64,000 nt of DNA from Roseimaritima ulvae. GTDB lineage: Bacteria > Planctomycetota > Planctomycetia > Pirellulales > Pirellulaceae. Within the stretch, counting starts at the first letter, position 1. Each line of letters opens with the position of its first letter. Shown piece by piece: positions 60,874 through 64,000 of this stretch. Position numbers and translations under genes: made by a program. Below the pieces are notes generated by a model, which searched no databases, was not told where the DNA came from, and saw only the letters and a program-made list of their open reading frames with translations. The stretch is taken from the NCBI RefSeq assembly GCF_008065135.1, contig NZ_CP042914.1:3472001-3536000 (forward strand), read 5' to 3'.

Positions 60874-62328
60874 ATGGCTGAGATGATTGCAGGTGGAGAC
60901 GACCGCGAACGTTCACGGAAAAAGAAGAAGACCCCCGCCAGTGAAATCCTGCAGCGGGAGGTGCCCTTTGATCGCGAAGCGGAAATGGGCGTGCTGGGCA
61001 GTATCTTGTTACTGCCGGAAGTCTGCGACGATCTGGCTTCGGTGCTCCGCAACGACGACTTCTACGACGATGCCAATCGCAAGTTGTTCACCCATCTGCG
61101 GGAGATGCATGACGAAGGCGAAAAGATCGACGTCACGCTGTTGGTCTCGCGTCTGAAGAAGGCCGAAGAGTACGAAGCGATCGGCGGGGCGGCTTATCTG
61201 GGCCGCTTGGCGGCGGCGGTGCCCAACGCCGCGCATGCCGTCTACTACGCCAAAATCGTGGCCGAGAAAGCCACTTACCGCAAACTGATCGAAGCCGGCA
61301 CGGATATTCTTCGCGACGCTTACGAGCAGACGCACGAAGCTCGCGACCTGGTGGCCCAGGCCGAACAACGCGTGTTCTCGATCATGGACGGCCGCTCCAC
61401 CCAGTCGGTCAACAGTATCGCCGACATCCTGCATGAGTCGATGGACCGCATCGACGCTCGTATGTGCAACGAGCATACCGAGGGCACGGTCGAAACCGGC
61501 TACATCGACTTTGACGCCATGACCGGCGGCTTTCACCAGGGGGAATTGATCATCCTGGCGGCTCGACCGAGTATGGGTAAAACCGCATTTGCGATGAACA
61601 TCGCGGAAAACATCTCGCTCGGCAGCCAAGTCCCGGCACTGTTTATCAGCTTGGAAATGTCGGGCGTGGAATTGGCTGACCGAATGTTGTGTTCGCTGGC
61701 CCGAGTCAACGGTCACCGCCTGCGGTCCGGCGACATCACGGCCGAAGAGCGGGGGCGGCTGATGCAGAAGGCCAACGAAGTCAGCCACTCACCGTTCTAC
61801 GTCGACGACTCGCCCAGCCGAACGGTCAGCGAAATCGCCGCCGGAGCTCGCCGCATCGTCCGTCGTGATGGTGCCTTGGGTTTGATCGTGATCGACTACC
61901 TACAACTGATTGAACCGGATAACTCGCGCGATCCCCGGCAGGAACAAGTCGCCAAAATCGCTCGACGACTAAAAGGGATGGCGCGTGAACTGAAAGTCCC
62001 CGTGTTATGCCTCAGCCAGCTGAACCGGCAAGCCGAAGACAGCAAAGACCATCGACCGAAGCTCAGTCACCTGCGGGAATCGGGGGCTATCGAGCAGGAT
62101 GCCGACGTGGTGATGTTTGTGCATCGCGAAGAATATTACCAACGCGGTGAAGAACGCGAGCAGTACGCCGGACAAGCGGAAATCATCATCGCCAAGCAGC
62201 GTAATGGTCCGGTTGGCGAAGTCGAACTGACGTGGGAAAAGAACTACACCCGGTTCCAGAACAAAGCTCCCGACCGTCACGACGAATTCGACGAGTACGC
62301 CGAATACCAAGCCCCCAGCGGTTTTTAG
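60874..62328 (+). CDS. dnaB: Replicative DNA helicase DnaB
   Basis: 484 residues. ATG at 60874 has AAAGGA close by. N-terminal domain (REVPFDREAEMGVLGSILLLPEVCDDLASVL, about 30-130), a linker, and the RecA-like C-terminal domain: FHQGELIILAARPSMGKTAFAMNIA (Walker A), then SLEMSGVELADRMLCSLA, Walker B GLIVIDYLQLIEPD, the QLNR and H-L-R-E-S-G-A-I-E-Q-D-A-D blocks (CLSQLNRQAED, RESGAIEQDADVVMFVHREEYY), and IIIAKQRNGPVGEVELTW. A basic run (RSRKKKKTPA) precedes the N-domain. All motifs are complete. It is the hexameric fork helicase. The operon with dnaA (15-bp gap) couples initiator and helicase expression. Confidence 0.97.
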   Translation: MAEMIAGGDDRERSRKKKKTPASEILQREVPFDREAEMGVLGSILLLPEVCDDLASVLRNDDFYDDANRKLFTHLREMHDEGEKIDVTLLVSRLKKAEEYEAIGGAAYLGRLAAAVPNAAHAVYYAKIVAEKATYRKLIEAGTDILRDAYEQTHEARDLVAQAEQRVFSIMDGRSTQSVNSIADILHESMDRIDARMCNEHTEGTVETGYIDFDAMTGGFHQGELIILAARPSMGKTAFAMNIAENISLGSQVPALFISLEMSGVELADRMLCSLARVNGHRLRSGDITAEERGRLMQKANEVSHSPFYVDDSPSRTVSEIAAGARRIVRRDGALGLIVIDYLQLIEPDNSRDPRQEQVAKIARRLKGMARELKVPVLCLSQLNRQAEDSKDHRPKLSHLRESGAIEQDADVVMFVHREEYYQRGEEREQYAGQAEIIIAKQRNGPVGEVELTWEKNYTRFQNKAPDRHDEFDEYAEYQAPSGF

Positions 62329-62339
62329 CCCCGCCCCCC

Positions 62340-62462
62340 GTAGCATGACTCTCTGAGTCGTGTACAGCACCCCACGTAGCATGGGCCCCCGGCCCGTGCA
62401 TCTTCCAGCCCGACAATTCGCAGAACTGCTACAGGCCTACACGACTCGGAGAGTCATGCTAC
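62340..62462. repeat. Three GTAG hairpins between convergent dnaB and tpx
   Basis: 62340-62362 (+, arms CATGACTC/GAGTCGTG, loop TCT), 62376-62400 (+, arms CATGGGCC/GGCCCGTG, loop CCC) and 62440-62462 (-, arms CATGACTC/GAGTCGTG, loop TCC). The first and third face each other and can pair over 23 bases, giving a large stem that may end both transcripts. The words are a variant of the REP family with a CA-starting stem and a three-base loop. Confidence 0.9.
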
Positions 62463-62483
62463 GGGGCTGCGCGCTTTTCACGC

Positions 62484-62984
62484 TTACTTCAGCGCTGCCA
62501 GGGCGGCGTCGTAGTTGGGTTCGTCGGCGGTTTCGGCGACCAATTCCGTGTGCACGACTTTGCCGTTTTCGTCGATCACTACGACCGATCGCGCCAACAG
62601 TCCGGCCAGCGGTCCGTCTTCGATCTGCACGCCGTAGGTGCGGCCGAATTCACCGCTGCGGAAATCCGACGCGGAGATGACGTTGTCCAGACCTTCACCG
62701 CCACAGAATCGCTTTTGCGCAAACGGCAGGTCGCGGGAAACACACAGCACGGCCGTGTTATCCAACCCGTTGGCTTCCTGGTTAAAGCGTTTGACGCTGA
62801 GCGCACAGGTAGGGGTATCGATGCTGGGGAAGATGTTCAGGACCACGCGTTTGCCGGCGTAATCGCTGTTGGTGGTTTCCGAAAGATCGATCTTGGTCAA
62901 GCTGATGGCCGGTGCATCGGATCCGACAGCCGGCAGATCGCCGTTGGTGTGAAAGGGGTTGCCTTTGAGTTTGAAATCGGCCAT
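62484..62984 (-). CDS. tpx: Thiol peroxidase (Tpx, 2-Cys peroxiredoxin)
   Basis: 166 residues from ATG 62984 (MADFKLKGNPF); an upstream ATG at 63023 would add 13 residues. Peroxidatic Cys60 in IFPSIDTPTCALSV (the T-x-x-C pattern of Tpx) and resolving Cys94 in LPFAQKRFCGG are at the canonical 34-residue spacing. GDLPAVGSDAPAISLTKIDL at the start and RSVVVIDENGKVVHTELV near the end complete the family. It reduces hydrogen and organic peroxides with thioredoxin. It stands alone; the dnaB gene is convergent, trkH divergent. Confidence 0.97.
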   Translation of the reverse strand: MADFKLKGNPFHTNGDLPAVGSDAPAISLTKIDLSETTNSDYAGKRVVLNIFPSIDTPTCALSVKRFNQEANGLDNTAVLCVSRDLPFAQKRFCGGEGLDNVISASDFRSGEFGRTYGVQIEDGPLAGLLARSVVVIDENGKVVHTELVAETADEPNYDAALAALK

Positions 62985-63142
62985 GGAAGGCTCCGTGGGA
63001 AGGAAGGATCGTCTGCGTAACACATCAGGGCACGGTTATTCCGTGAAAAGCCGCTGCTGTCAACCAGCACACTCGGTCTTGTATTTCCCGGCGATCGTTT
63101 AGACTGTTGCCAAGGCCCCGTATGCAACCTGCCGGGAACTCC

Positions 63143-63166
63143 ATGAACCAACCGGGAACTCCATGA
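63143..63166 (+). CDS. Seven-codon leader ORF overlapping the trkH start
   Basis: ATG AAC CAA CCG GGA ACT CCA TGA (MNQPGTP). Its TGA at 63164-63166 overlaps the trkH ATG at 63163 (ATGA). It arose by a 20-bp tandem duplication: CCGGGAACTCCATGAA occurs at 63132-63147 and 63152-63167, so both starts share the same upstream context. It could control trkH translation by coupling or re-initiation. Expression is not shown. Confidence 0.5.
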   Translation: MNQPGTP

Positions 63167-64000
63167 ATTTCGCATTGCTGAGCCGCTTGCTGGGAGCGGT
63201 CTGTCTGCTGATCGGGGGCTCGATGGTGTTCAGTTTACCCTGGGCCTTTCCCGGTTTGGCCGATCGCAAATTCGCACCGGCGGCCGACGCGGTCGAGTGG
63301 CGGGCTCTGGTGGGCTTTCTGGCCAGCATGCTGATCTGCGGGGTGTTGGGAGCCGTGTTGCGGCGGCTCGGCCGAGGCTCACGCGGCCACACGCTGTACC
63401 GCAAGGAGGCGATGGCGATCGTGGGGCTCAGCTGGGTGATGGCCACGATCCTGGGCGCCATGCCGATCTATTTCAGCGATACCTATATCGCCCCGGAGCG
63501 GCCGATCACGTTTGTCGAAGCGATGTTCGAGGCTCAATCGGGCTTTAGCACGACCGGCGCGACCACGCTGACGGATCTGGAAAACCCGGACCTGGTTTCG
63601 CACTGTGTGTTGTTTTGGCGGAGCTGGACGCATTTCCTGGGCGGGCTGGGAATTGTGGTCTTGTTTGTAGCCATCCTGGGGCAGGGGTCGGCCGGCAAAG
63701 CCATGATGCGGGCCGAGATGCCGGGGCCCAGCAAGGAGGGCAGTATGCCGCGGATGCAGCACACGGCGTTGGTGTTTGCCGCCATCTACATCGGCTTAAA
63801 CGCGATCCTGGCCGTCATCTATTTGGCCGAAGGGATGACGGTTTTCGACAGCCTCTGCCACGCCTTTGGAACCATGGCGACCGGGGGCTTCAGTACCTAC
63901 AACGCCAGCCTCGGCCGCTTCGACAGCGCCCTGATCGAATACACCACGATCCTGTTTATGATCCTCGCGGGCACCAATTTTACGCTGCTATATTTCTGTT
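63163..64000 (+). CDS. trkH: TrkH-type potassium uptake channel subunit (5' part, cut by window end)
   Basis: The first 279 residues are in the window; the family is about 480. Start ATG 63163 (MNFALLSRLLGAVCLL). Transmembrane segments alternate with pore loops. First selectivity filter: FVEAMFEAQSGFSTTGATTLTDLE; second: DSLCHAFGTMATGGFSTYNASLG. A charged loop (MMRAEMPGPSKEGSMPRMQHTA) after HFLGGLGIVVLFVAILGQG is typical of TrkH/TrkG. It conducts K+ across the inner membrane together with a TrkA-type RCK protein, probably encoded just beyond the window. Divergent from tpx, with 178 bp between starts. Confidence 0.95.
   Translation, partial: MNFALLSRLLGAVCLLIGGSMVFSLPWAFPGLADRKFAPAADAVEWRALVGFLASMLICGVLGAVLRRLGRGSRGHTLYRKEAMAIVGLSWVMATILGAMPIYFSDTYIAPERPITFVEAMFEAQSGFSTTGATTLTDLENPDLVSHCVLFWRSWTHFLGGLGIVVLFVAILGQGSAGKAMMRAEMPGPSKEGSMPRMQHTALVFAAIYIGLNAILAVIYLAEGMTVFDSLCHAFGTMATGGFSTYNASLGRFDSALIEYTTILFMILAGTNFTLLYFC

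Overview
The window is GC-rich DNA from a planctomycete, most likely of the family Pirellulaceae (Rhodopirellula and relatives). This rests on family content read from the proteins: a DUF1501 Tat-exported protein next to DUF1549/DUF1553 planctomycete cytochrome proteins, a cytochrome c/WD40 fusion, a PEP-CTERM protein, several giant or extended pseudopilins, a Hanks-type kinase, a FhcB-like C1-transfer protein, and a heavy load of dispersed palindromic repeats. No rRNA, tRNA or CRISPR array was seen.

Layout. 1-3300: two envelope or secreted proteins and a convergent secreted thioredoxin-fold protein sharing a bidirectional terminator. 3520-4518: an IS200/RAYT-type tyrosine transposase followed by a 217-bp tandem array of paired hairpins. 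4523-24908 (minus strand): a ten-gene type II secretion / type IV pilus-like operon, read from 24908 downward: GspE/PilB-like ATPase, PilT, a second PilB/GspE, GspF/PilC, GspG-like, then five large pseudopilin-like proteins including a GspK-like protein of about 1,980 residues. 25575-32456: DUF1501, DUF1549/DUF1553 and cytochrome/WD40 proteins. 33389-34703: a PEP-CTERM protein and a small lipoprotein. 35374-39060: a truncated WYL-type regulator running into a repeat array that has been invaded by a group II intron. 39364-44028: an outer-membrane barrel/beta-helix protein and a TonB-dependent receptor. 44268-45577: a complete ISL3-type insertion sequence with target duplication. 45708-55400: FHA-GGDEF diguanylate cyclase, Ser/Thr kinase, solute-binding protein plus histidine kinase, FhcB-like protein plus histidine kinase. 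55891-64000: zinc alcohol dehydrogenase, a hypothetical, a GNAT-like protein, dnaA, dnaB, tpx and the 5' part of trkH.

The most unusual signal is the relation between the repeats and the genes. About thirty copies of a hairpin element share a GTAG head, an 8-bp stem and a short loop (usually GCCA), while the stem sequence changes on both arms together. This is the architecture of REP elements mobilised by RAYT transposases, and a transposase of that superfamily sits at 3520-3984 beside an array of them. Clusters of these elements lie in frame inside the N-terminal leaders of three successive pseudopilin genes, just upstream of the prepilin-peptidase site, where the extra residues would be cut off. 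Other copies fill the gaps between genes. A second repeat family (about 188-bp units) forms an array that was the target of the group II intron, so comparing copies gives the intron boundaries to the base.
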